From: Calvatia gigantea
Lineage: Eukaryota > Basidiomycota > Agaricomycetes > Agaricales > Lycoperdaceae
Direction of reading: 5' to 3'
Assembly (NCBI GenBank): GCA_025093985.1
Contig: JACAAK010000012.1
Span: forward strand, 434,001 to 498,000
DNA: 64,000 bases
The notes beneath the pieces were generated by a model. It searched no databases. It was given only the letters and a program-made list of their open reading frames with translations, and was not told the origin of the DNA. Below are positions 46,217-57,261 of this stretch, piece after piece. Position numbers and translations under genes: made by a program. Position 1 is the stretch's first letter, and each line of letters opens with the position of its first letter.

Positions 46217-48683
46217 CTATGTTGTATTATCATTATTATCTTCCTCTTCACCATTATTATCATCACTGTCTTCCTCTTCGTCATCACTATAATCACGGCC
46301 TTCCTCTTCGTCATCACCATAATCACTGCCTTCCTCTTCTTCAAACAATGCCTGGTAAGCATCAACCCGCTCCTTGGATGGTGCTTCGTCACAATTCAAT
46401 ATGACAAATGGCTGCTTACGGCGGCCGGTGGTCCAACACACAACGGCTGTTGAACCATATCCAAGTAGGAAATAATCTCCATAATCTAGAAATTGCTGGT
46501 CACAGCTTGAGAAAGCAGTTCCAGGTGAAAGTGATCAACCCAACATACGAGTGGAAATTTGGCAGGCTTGACAGGTCCCCCAGACTTGGTCATAGCTTTC
46601 ATATACTCCAGCAGCCGGAGATCTACCTCACTTCGAGGCTCTGTCCGAACGACGTCACTTGAAGAGTCCTAAGAGTATGTCAGCATAGAGGCATATGAGG
46701 GATGGTATCAATTAACGCACTACTTCCCACAACCGGTTCACAAAATCACTCCAATCATTACTAAGGTTGTCCTGTCTGATGTATCCAAAATCAAAGTTTC
46801 GAACCTGGGAAAGAAGAGCTTCGTCCCATTCGGCATTGCTACTGACCCACCAACAGTTCTGGCTAGTCGAAGCAATTTCCGAGGAGATTTCTGCTTCATT
46901 GCCATCGGGAACCCACTTCAGGCCTGGAAGAATCCCGTGTTCGTGTGTTTCGTTGAATGTCAGTCCTGGGACATACTAAGAATGCTGCCTTGATTTGCGA
47001 ATGCAGACCCACCATCTGTTGTATGAAAGAGCTCTATATCGGTCTTGTACCACGAGAGGCACATTTTGACGAGGTCGAGCTGTGCATCGCCCGGAATGAT
47101 GAATTTACCTGAGCGACTAGGATCCCGGAGGTAATCCTGAAATGATGCATGGTAAAAACGTAGACCTGTTTGAAAAGCTGCTTCGGGTGTGGGAACATCG
47201 ATCACAGAATGGAGTTTCCGAAGGGCGCTATAGAAGGTGGCTTGGTCAATGTGGAGAAAATTACAGAGCACCTGAGCTGTGGAAAACAGAATAGTCTATA
47301 AAGACATGGTAGCCCAGTATCCGCTTTGCTATCTGGAGGGCCTCATCTGGTATGTCACAAAGAATTCCGGAATAGAGAGCATCGAGAGCCTCCAGAGGGT
47401 TCGAAAGTCCAGTCTTGACACCCTCGAGGAAAGACAAAAGGTTATCGAACCGAGCCATTGGGGCTGCAGATGTCAGGTCGCCAATATACCGGAGTGCAGT
47501 CGACGCAAAACCGAAATGTCCGGAGGCCTTGTTTAAAAGTTTGGTACTCTGCTCCTCAGATGGCCAGGTAGGGATCGTGACATCCCAGAAGTGGGTCTTG
47601 ATTCCTACTAACCCATCCTGGAGATAGAGGTCGACGTCGGCAATTGACTCTGCATCGATGACCAGTTCCTCGCGACCACAATTGACAGTGTAGTCTGCCC
47701 TCGAGAATATGTACTTGAGGTGGGCTTCGGGTCGGCTGCAAATCAACCACAGCAGAGGCAAGTCTTTCCTCAGTCGCATGGCCTCACTGATCATCTCAAT
47801 GATCTCGCGCTGAGCATTCTCCCCTTTACATTCGTCCAGCCCATCTAAGACAATAAGAAGGGGTTCCCGGATACGTTTCCGCCTTTGGGTCTGCAGCTGC
47901 AGAAATGGCTCAACGATAAGTCGCTTGAATTGAATGTGACGTGCTTTAAACATCAACTGGGGGTCATTGGCAAGCTGAGTCGTTATGAGGGATTTGTAGT
48001 TGGGGTTGTGGACGGCCAGCTGATAAACAAGACTGGGAATAACGCTATCAGGGTCGTTTCGATTGTTTGGTCGCGAAAAGAAGAAGGAAGCACCAAGGCG
48101 CCCGTTCTCGACGCAACGCTCAGCAAAGGTTTGGGCGACCGCGGACTTGCCAGTACCGGCCGGACCATGGAGCCAGATCATGTTCCACTGGCGATCAGGG
48201 TTGGTCAACCAGTTAAACAACTTGTCCCCAATTTTCAAGCGCGTTCCAGGGTGGCATGATGGAGGCGGAAATCGGGCGCTGGAGTCCACTGCAGCATTTG
48301 GATCAGTGTGTGGTGCGATGAGTTCAAGGACTGGAAACCGAGGTGTTACTACTCAGCGCTCATGACGATTGAATTATGACCAGATCTACCCACCTGGCTT
48401 TGCCGCTGCAAACATCTGGACAATCTGAGTCCGGTTTTTGGTAAATGTCGGTTGGTTTACGACGAAATTACTCGCGCCGTTAAAAAATCCATGCCCAGTT
48501 CGATCACCACCTGGCCGCTGTGGACCTGGAAGCCATGATCAGTTTAGCGCACTGATCGGAGATGGGGGATCTCAACTCACGGGTACGTGATCGGCGGGGG
48601 TTTTGAGAGAATTCATTGAATTCTTGACGTTCGGAGCGTCGGAAACGACGAACGAGGCGATCAAACAAATCATCGATAAGCAT
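46217..48683 (-). CDS. NACHT-domain NLR-like protein, module 2, one +1 break
   Basis: Six exons: 48581-48683, 48394-48525, 46977-48330, 46724-46923, 46549-46668 and 46217-46495, about 728 residues. The NACHT P-loop NTPase shows GPAGTGKSA (Walker A), LLIVLDGLDEC (Walker B) and LLWLICSRPEAH (sensor-like). There is an N-terminal MLIDDLFDRL segment and a short ASNFVVNQPTF motif seen before many fungal NACHT domains. No WD40, ankyrin or TPR repeats follow. Instead the protein ends in a ~90-residue exon with YFLLGYGSTAVVCWTTG, FVILNCDEAPSKERVDAYQ and an acidic D/E/S/N tail of ~45 residues. One extra base at about 47287 breaks the big exon. Likely role, inferred from the class: a self/non-self recognition or cell-death receptor. 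Confidence 0.82.
46220..46350 (-). repeat. Trinucleotide-like repeat coding the acidic tail
   Basis: Imperfect GAT/GAC/GAA/GAG repeats arranged as ~27-nt units (GATGACGAAGAGGAAG...), encoding units such as YGDDEEEG, YSDDEEED and DNNGEEED. The equivalent in module 3 is only a few codons long. Confidence 0.7.
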
Positions 48684-49379
48684 TGTGGATTATGGTGCAG
48701 AGGATGGTGGAAAGAAACAATGACATGTGAACATCAAACTGTTGTGACGATCATCCTTAAGAGTGCTGAAGTCACGGCGCTTCATTCACTTGAGATATCT
48801 TCGTGTTCTGTTTTTGGAACGGTAATAATAGAGTCGTGCTTCTCTGCCAAGGTAGTAGAGTGATATAAAGAAACAACGCTTGGGTTTGAACACAATCCCA
48901 GAGCAAGGACGATGCGGCTGTGATCAATCGTGAATGTTTGAATGGGTGCAAGGCCAGGATTCCCTATCCCTACGATGCCCGGGGCCAGGAAGATTCCGAA
49001 ATTTCAAGTCGAAGCCAGGTACCGCAACAGCAGGCAATGCTTCTATAAGAGCCCAACGCCCGACCGGGGGGATCTAGTAGTATGACATGCCATTAGGTAA
49101 TATAATATGATGTGATCCTGAAGTTTCGTCCCCGCAATCCTCGATAATTATGATCGCAGGCCTTGGAGCAGGAGAGGCAGCGTTGTAGGCAGATGATGGT
49201 ATAACTTGGATCCTCCAAGCTGACACACTGGAATAAGTGGAGGGGTGAATGGATTAAAGTAGGTGTACTGCGTACTGTAGTGTTGCCGCGAGCTGAGCTG
49301 GGCTCGAGCTCTGAGTTAGCTTGAGGCGCCACAAACACCAATTAAGGAAACTCACCGAACTCGAGCTTGGATGAGCGGG
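48684..49379. other. Upstream flank of NACHT module 2
   Basis: No gene. The flank is shared with 52942-53480 and, in part, with 42066-42180, so it belongs to the duplicated unit and presumably carries the NACHT promoter. Confidence 0.5.
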
Positions 49380-50389
49380 GCGTTGAATCCTGATGAACCC
49401 CCAGCGTTCCTAACTCTTGCATCCTGCGGTCCCCCTTATGGGAGTGAAGCAGGGTTCGATTTTCTGTGCTGGATGTGGCCAATGCAAGAATCTCTTATAT
49501 TTTTGTACTCACTAATTTCTACGTATTGCACTGAACGACTCAGTGTTGTTACACCAGAGGTCTATACCATAAAGCCCTCGTGGTCCACGTGTCCCAGAGG
49601 TGCGTAAATCTATTCATCTGTACAAACGCCCCGTTAATTCCCCCTAGGTATCTGAATGTGATACAGAGTTTTCAATCAACGTATTGGTTAGAGCATACAG
49701 GCACGGACAGAGTGTGAGGTCTTGACAATTACTATTCCTCCCGTTCTTGTAGGGTGCAGCACAACTTCGCAATCAGTTTCGGTTGGCTGTACCTCTCCCA
49801 TATTTTAACGCTTACATCGATTTCACAGGTCATAAATACATCCGTCCGAAGTTCAAATGTTCATTCATGATCCAGAAGTCGTCAAAGAATGCGCCAAGCG
49901 CTACACCTACTTTGCCCATATCGCCTTCAACAACTCAGTAAGCTCCTCTCCACTGTCGGCCATTCTCTCACTCTCGAAATAACACTCAAAAGATTAAAGC
50001 AGCCTCGCGCCGGTGGCACTCCCTGATGCTCGACGACACCCCCGCCGTCAAAACAAGGGGCAAAGTCAACTCCGGCATCAAGATGTACTGCGCAGAAGTC
50101 CTGGGCAAACTCCCCGTCATACAACACTTCCTCTTCAGCTCTCTATTACTTTATAATGGCCCCAGCCCCGCCTGCATCAAATGACTCGCAGCAGGACGAT
50201 CCATATCGTGGGCATGGTCATGCACATGGCAATTTAGATGGAGCCCGGGCAAAGTGAGGTGGGGTGGGGAGATTGTTGTGGAATCCCTGTTCCTTTGGTG
50301 TTTGCTGCTGCCAAGGCAGATCAAAAGGATCGATTGAAGGCGCCACCAGTCTTGGAGGCCCAGGAATTAGGCCCATACCATTTGACTAA
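49380..50389 (+). pseudogene. PTPA partial pseudogene, module 3
   Basis: Same extent as the module 2 copy: exon 3 onward (TATGGGAGTG at 49437) through the stop equivalent at 50387-50389, introns retained, first exons missing. It carries its own lesions, including a lengthened intron/exon boundary near 49540-49590 and base changes at conserved codons. A short PTPA-like C-terminus ([17 protein letters not shown]) is still open at 50238-50330. Confidence 0.8.
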
Positions 50390-50561
50390 CAGTATATTGA
50401 TGTTTTGTTTCACATTGTTCAAGTGAATAGTTTTTTTACGTGTACAGCCAAAAGCAAGAAGTATGATTTCCTCTGTTTAATCATCATCACTATCTTCCTC
50501 TTCGTCATTGCTATCATCACCATCTTCCTCTTTGGCCTCGCTACTGTCACTGTCTTCCTCT

Positions 50562-52941
50562 TCAGCTGTCACTGTCTTCCCCTCCGACAAACAATGCCTG
50601 ATAGGCACCAATCCACTCCTTTGACGGTTCCTCGTCACAATTCAATATGACAAACCACCGCTCGGAACAGCCGGTGGTCCAACACACAACAGCCGCTGAA
50701 CCATGTCCAAGAAGAAAATAATATCCATAAGGCCGAATTTGCTGTTTACAATTTGAGAAAGCAGTTCCAGGTGAAAGTGAGCAAGTCGACATACGAGTGG
50801 AAATTTGGCAGGCTTGACAGGCTCCCCGGACTTGGTCATAACTTCCATATATTCCAGCAGCCGGAGATCTACCTCACTTCGAGGTTCTGTCCGAATGACG
50901 CCACTCGAAGAATCCTAAGAGTATGTCAACATAGGGGCATATGAGAGGTGGTATCAATTAACGCACTACTTCCCACAACCTGTTCACAAAATTACCCCAA
51001 TCCTCCTCAAGGTCGTCCTGTCTGATGTATCTAAAATCAAAGTTTTGGATTTGGGAAAGAAGAGCTTCGTCCCATTCGGCATAGCTACTGGCCCACCAAC
51101 AGTTCTCGCTAACCGAAGCAATCCCAAAGGAGATTTCTGCATCATTGCCATCAGAAACCCACTTCAGGCCTGGAAGAATCCCGTGTTCATGCGTTTTGTT
51201 GAACATCAGCCCTGGGACATACTAAGAATGGTGTCTTGATTCGTGAATGCAGACCCACCATCAGTTGTGTGAAAGAGCTCCAGATCAGTCTTGTACCAGG
51301 AGAGGCATGTTTTGGTGAGGTCTAGCCATACACCGTTCTGAGTGATGAATTTACCTGAGCGACTAGGATCACTGAGGTAATCCTGGAATGACGCGTGGTA
51401 AAAACGTAGATTTGTTCGAGAAGCTGCTTCAGGTGCGGGGATATCGATCACAGAATGGAATTTTCGAAGGGCACTATAGAAAGTGGTTTGGTCCATGCGG
51501 AGAAAATTACTGAATATCTGAGCTGTGAAGCGGATAAAAATACGGAAGACATGATAACCCAGTATTCGCTTTACTCCCTGGAGAACCTCATCTGGTATGT
51601 CACGAAGAATTCCGGCATAGAGAGCATCGAGCGCCTCAAGAGGGTTCGAAATTTCAGCCCTGACACCTGCAAGGAAAGACAGGAGGTTATCAAACCGAGC
51701 CATTGGGGCTGCAGATGTCAGATCGCCGATATACCAGAGTGCAGTTGACGCAAAACCAAAATGCCCGGAGGCTTTGTTTAAAAGTTTGGTGATCTGCTCC
51801 TCGGATGGCCAGGTAGGGGTCGTGATGTCCCAGAAGTGGGTCTTGATTCCCGCTAACCCATCCCGGATATAGAGGCCGACATCGGCAATTGACTCTGCGT
51901 CTATGGCGAGCTCCTCGCGACCGCAATTTACGGTGTAGTCTGCCCTCGAGAATATGTACTTGAGATGGGCTTCTGGTCGACTGCAAATCAACCACAGCAG
52001 AGGGAGGTCCTTCTTCAGTCGCATGGCTTCGCTGATCATCTCGATGATCTCGCGCTGGGCGTTCTCCCCATTACATTCATCCAGCCCATCTAAGACGATA
52101 AGAAGGGGTTCCCGGATACATTTCCGCCTCCGTGTCTGCAGCTGTAAGAGTGGCTCGACGATAAGCTTCTTGAATTGAATGTGACGTGCTTTAAACATCA
52201 ACTGGGGGTCGTTGGCAAGCTGAGTCGTCATAAGGGATTTGTAGTTGGGGTTGTGGACAGCTAACTGATAAACAAGGCTGGGGATGACAGTATCGGGGTC
52301 ATTGCGGTTGTTTGGTCGTGAAAAGAAGAAGGAAGCCCCAAGGCGGCCCTTCTCAACGCAATGCTCGGCGAAAGTCTGGGCGACCGCGGACTTGCCAGTT
52401 CCAGCCGGACCATGGAGCCAGATCATGTTCCACTGGCGCCCAGGGTTGACCAACCAGTTAGACAATTTGTCCCCGATTTTCAGGCGCGTTCTGGGGTGGC
52501 ACGACGGAGGCGGAAATCGGGCGCTGGAGTCCACTGCAGCATTTGGATCAGTGTGCGGTGCGATGAGTTCAAGCACTGGGTCGAGGACTACAAACCAAGG
52601 TATTTCTCTACTTAGCGCTCATGGCTGTTGATTCATGACCGGTCTACCCACCTGGCTTTCCTGCTGCAAATGTCTGGACGATTTGACGCCGATCTTCAAT
52701 AATTGTCGGTTGGTGCATAACGAAATTATTTGCCCCGCTGAGAATGCCATACTCGCGTCGGTTGCTGTTTGATTTTTGTGGGCCTGGGAGCCATGACCGA
52801 TTCAGTGTGCTAATCAAAGACAGGTGACCTTAACTCACGGGTACGCGTTTGGCTGGGATTCCGGGAGAATTCGTTGAATTCTTGGTGTATGGAACGTCGG
52901 AAGCGGCGGCCAAGGCGATCAAACAAATCATCGATAAGCAT
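50562..52941 (-). CDS. NACHT-domain NLR-like protein, module 3, intact
   Basis: Intact: exons 52839-52941, 52652-52783, 51223-52587, 50970-51169, 50795-50914 and 50562-50741 sum to 2100 nt, or 699 residues. Start MLIDDLFDRLGRRFRRS, then GANNFVMHQPTIIEDRRQ (the short motif before fungal NACHT domains). Walker A GPAGTGKS is at 138-145 and Walker B LLIVLDGLDEC at 240-250, followed by LLWLICSRPEAHLKY. The segment FYHASFQDYLSDPSRSGKF is typical of basidiomycete NACHT proteins. The C-terminus has no repeats; it is a short module (SGVIRTEPRSEVDLRLLEYM, then YGYYFLLGHGSAAVVCWTTG, FVILNCDEEPSKEW) ending GGEDSDS. Introns are 53-64 bp with GT/AG ends. Signal-transducing NTPase function is inferred; the partner and effector are unknown. 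Confidence 0.88.
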
Positions 52942-53821
52942 TGTGGATTGTGAGGTGGAGGATAGTGGAAAGAAGCAATGACAGGCGAACATCAAACTGT
53001 CGTGACGACTATCCTTATAGTGCTGAAGTCACGGCGCTTCATTCACTGAAAACGTATCTTTTCAGAACACAGAGATATTAATTGAGCCGTGCTTCTCTGC
53101 CAAGGTGATAAAATGATAAAAAGGAATAAGGATGTGTTGAACACAATCCCAGCGCAAGGACGGTGCGGCTGTGATCAATTATGAATGGGTGCAAGGCCGG
53201 GATAATTTCCCTGTCTGACAGGAAGGCACCAACTGTCCAGATGCCCTTAAAATGAGGCTGAATCGAAGCTGGGTACTGATAGCAGGAAACACTTTCATCA
53301 GAGTTCAATACCTAAAAAGATGATCCGGTTATACGACGTGGCATTAGGATTTGAAGCAGCCGCAAAGTTTCGGAGCACGCGTCATCGCGACCTCACGGTA
53401 GTGGTAGGGTCCAGAGCGGGAGAGGTGGATGGCGACATAACTCGAGTCCTCCAAACTGACACACTGACTTAAGTAGAGGGACAGATAGGCCAGGTTAGGG
53501 ATATTGCATTTTGGGCATGTCGCGAATGTAGTGCAGGAGGGAACTAATATCGATGTGAGGTGGGGCGCAGTGTGTAGAGAAGGTTACATCGCCATGCCAG
53601 TACTAGGGTGTCGTGGTGGGAACTTAGCCGGGGAGGATGTAAAGTACCGAACAGATCCAAGAAGGGATGCAGCGTTCGTCCTTTGTGCCTGTGGATGTCA
53701 CACATCCAGTTGTCATTTGTTTGCCAGCGCCTTCCGCAAGGAGTTCTCGAGTCATCATCTGGGCATTTGAACACGGAACCGAGACTATGAGGTACATGGC
53801 TTTGTTCTACGCCCCCAAATC
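52942..53821. other. Upstream flank of NACHT module 3 and F-box gene promoter
   Basis: No gene recognised. 52942-53480 is homologous to the flank of module 2. Confidence 0.45.
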
Positions 53822-55514
53822 ATGGTCCACATGAGCACGGAGACGAAACAATGTCTCCTGTGCGGCTCTGCTCGGAGCACCAAATTCCGCTTTCACCCCA
53901 ATCTTTCTCGGGAGAACGAGCTCTGCCGTTCCTATCACGACATTGAGAACCTCGACACCCTCACCACGAACGTTATCCCCAAGCAACGTGCGACCGTATC
54001 TAGAAGGATTAATGCCCTCCGCTCATCGATAACCAAACTCCCCATCGAAATCCTCCACGAGATCTTCGAAGTAACCTGTCTGTCGAGTAGGCTCGATCGA
54101 GAGCAAGGTCGACATTGGGGCAGTAACCACTTTCAAGTGGTACTTGCCGGGGTGTCGTCATATTGGAGGGACGTCATTCTATCAAGCCCCTTGTTCTGGG
54201 CGCAGGCTTTCCCTCAGATCTCGAACAGGAAGGCAGTAGACAATTCCTGGAATCAACTTGCTTTATTACGCCTCTATCTTACACATTCTGGGTCTATACC
54301 CTTGAATATCGAATTCTCCTTCTCTTCAGCCCCTAATGGGCCCAGTGTGGCCTGACATTGATACCCTCGTTCACCACACCATCGACAGGGCTATGATCAC
54401 CAATTTCTCCCGCATCAGAGAATTACATTTAGAGAGGGCGTCACCAAGGTGGATTGCCTATACTCCACGAATGTCCCAACTCGTCAGTTTCTCATACACG
54501 AGTAACATGGGACCTTACAACCAACCACCAATCATTTCCTTCTCCACTCCTCAACATCTCAGGAAACTTGTTGTCACTAATTGGCTAGCCATTGAGATTA
54601 GACGCGAAGTGTGGACAGGGCTGTCTACACTGGTCCTAGAATCGATGGAAGTCAATGTGTGCGTGAGTTTACTCTTCGAGTGTATTAACCTGGTGGAATA
54701 CCGTTGCAAGTTACCGAAAACCCTTGTAGCCTCATCTTGGGTTCCGTGTCAACCTTGGAGGTCAAGGGTAACTCGACACTATCTCGAGGTATTTGAGTGG
54801 GACATGCCTCGATCTGAGCGCCCAGGTCTGGTGGAGATGTCGATGCTTCTCTATATCGATTTACCTGCCCTTCGCTCGCTGAGACTCAACGCGACCAAAC
54901 ATTCCCAGTACAGCGCGGTACGGGTGTTCTGCGAACATCTTCCCCTAACGATGACAAAACTACACCTCGCTATGACCTGCGGTGAAGTGGACAGACGAGA
55001 TAATTGTCTTTTCAAATTCATCCCTCGCGACGCTCCGGTGGATGATCTAACTCTTTGTTGTACTGGATGCCTTGCCTTTCTAGCACATGCGTTCATCTGG
55101 ATGGAGGATCCGACATATTTTCCCAAATTAAGACATCTGACGATAGACGACACCATTCACGAAATGGAGAGTCGCAACGGAGGACGTGTCGTGCTGCCGC
55201 CTGCCTTCGGCTTCATGATATACCAGATGATCTCACCAAGGGTACCTTCTCTTCCTGGATTTTACATGAAATTCGCCTGGATCACGGTAGACTGGCCAGA
55301 GGAAGCTAATGAACCAGTTCTGGATGATGGTAGAAAACTTGAAGTTTCGTCTTACGATTCAAGAAGATCGGATGCCCTTCAACTCGTTGCCACATATGTA
55401 CACCAAATGAGGTTGCTGACCCCTTGCCAGCCCTCCTGTATGATAGTACGTTCTCTTCGACACCTCACTGAATACAGAACTAACTCCCGTGATTTGGGCT
55501 CCCACTCTGACTAA
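53822..55514 (+). CDS. F-box protein (classical basidiomycete type), one +1 break
   Basis: Single exon, about 563 residues after allowing for one extra base. A Cys-pair start (CLLCGS), a helical segment ending RRINALRSSITK, then a good F-box: LPIEILHEIFEVTC...VVLAGVSSYWRDVILSSPLFW (residues ~73-130). The remainder is a leucine-rich, LRR-like substrate-binding region: IRELHLERA, LRKLVVTNW, LSTLVLESMEV, LPALRSLRLNATK, FPKLRHLTIDD. The frame changes near 54330 in GGGCCCAGTG. This type differs from the 17-28 kb family in having a canonical LPxEIL F-box and no intron. Predicted SCF ubiquitin-ligase adaptor. Confidence 0.8.
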
Positions 55515-57261
55515 ACTTCGGTTTTTGGGAATAGCATTCCATATTGTTTTTTGTATTGGCTGTCTGCGTACCTTTGATTGTATACGCTCCTGTTCTTAGG
55601 CAAAGAAAAAATTGTATTGTATCCATTTGAACCTCCCCCCACCCCCAAGATAGACTGAATGAGATGGCCGACAACTCACATGCAAATACCAGAGGTGTTC
55701 TCAAACCCAACGCGCGCGAGTAATGAACGGTAAATCTCAGTTCTCAGCTGACCGGGAATGGTGGTGGATTGCCCGGTAGCCGTTCACACCAGCCTGCCAC
55801 CATTCCACGCGCCGACGACCCAACACGATGAGTAGCCCGGCATGTATCGCCCCGGCCAATCTGCCAGCGTATTCTTCATTCCTACCGCATAATGATTAAT
55901 GACAACCGCAGAAATGCTCACAACCTGACCCGTACGTCCTCCCTGCTTGCTTTCAATCGCGGAAAGCTACCCAGGAAGGCTGACAATAAGGGTGGTGTCC
56001 ATTGGCTCCTCAACTCCCACTTCCGCGGTACAAGGGGCCGCCGCGCTGTGGGCCGGCATAAACGACACTTCGACCGGTTCGCGCTCTCATAGTATATCAG
56101 AGACATTGCACCAAGTGGGCCATGATTGTGAAGTTTGCAGTGAATGCGCGGGCAGAACCGCCTCCCAGACTTCCCAGATGACGCAGATGAGAATGGACCC
56201 AACCGTTAGAAGCTTCCATACTTTGAACCTCCATCAAGCAGCCAGCCAGAGGGGCAGGTTCGTTTGCCTTGAATTATCGAAGGCAGGACGCAACCACATG
56301 CTATTTGAATTGTTAGAAGAGTGCTGAGTTGTAAATACTCCGCATGTCTCTCAGCCACACACGGTCATACTGATTATTTTCCCAGTCATGGCATGGAAAC
56401 CGGAAGTTTGACGCCGCCCGCAATATTTATTTCCCCATTCTATTGAGTACAAATGCGTGAAGCAGAATTTCGCATGATGTTCCGTGATTTATTTTGGGAA
56501 GGTAGGGCTAAAATTAAATTACGTATCTGTTTTTAGAATGAAGGAATCGGCGGCGGTGTCAATATGATAATGATGTCTGGGGACAAAGATTTGCAATCAT
56601 AGCTGACAAACGGGTGTCTGTACCCCATTTCGCCAACCTGAACATACAGTTGGCATGAGTGGTTATCGAGGTTGTCGGGCGCTCTAAATGGGTTTTCTAG
56701 CTCCCAGTACTAGTGGGATGGAGGTGTCCAACCTTGACGCCCTACATCAGCAGAAGGTATTCTTCATCACTAGCGCGGGCGTCATTGAGCATTGTCATGA
56801 AGCGGGGTATGGATACAATTTCACAGGCGTCAATTTGCATCACGGTTACAAATTCTCACATTTGTTCCCTTTACCAGGAGCATACGCACCCGCTCCACCC
56901 ATCCAAGAACATCCCATCCGAGCCTATGCCTTCGCTTGTGGGCTATTTTTGTTATCGACATAATAAATGTGAGTACACTCCCTGAACCGGCGCTTCTGTA
57001 TCTCACTCATGTCTAATACAATGCTATATCTTACATTCTCTCCCACTGTTTTTGGGCAACCTGAGGGTGCATGATTCCAATGCTGAGCAGCTGACCCTTT
57101 TTTCTGAGACCAACTTACGAATATAACCTGATCCACACAGATTCGCTTGGACGGAGCCGACGAGGAACCATGTGGACGCGAGAAATTACTTGAGATAAAA
57201 GGTCGAATGAAGGTGGTGTTTCTCTAGGCTCTCCCAATTGCAAGTACCGCTAAACGAAAGC
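55515..57261. other. 1.7 kb intergenic and protease promoter
   Basis: Only short frames without family features (e.g. 55947-56327 and 56688-56963). GATAAAAGG near 57194 is a possible TATA element 65 bp before the protease start. Confidence 0.4.

Larger units (their letters stand above)
45170..53480. repeat. Tandem segmental duplication, period about 4.2 kb
   Basis: 45170-49379 and 49380-about 53480 are two copies of one segment: a 5'-truncated PTPA gene (plus), a NACHT gene (minus), then a shared upstream flank (e.g. AACTTGGATCCTCCAAGCTG near 49203, compare 53438). Module 1 (39674-42250) is a third, more diverged member with a complete PTPA gene. Exon and intron order is kept in all copies. 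Confidence 0.8.

Noticed and set aside
46205..46404. Plus-strand Ile/Phe/Thr- or Tyr/His-rich frames (membrane-protein-like)
   Set aside because: They are the reverse-strand reading of the acidic-tail repeat of the NACHT gene.
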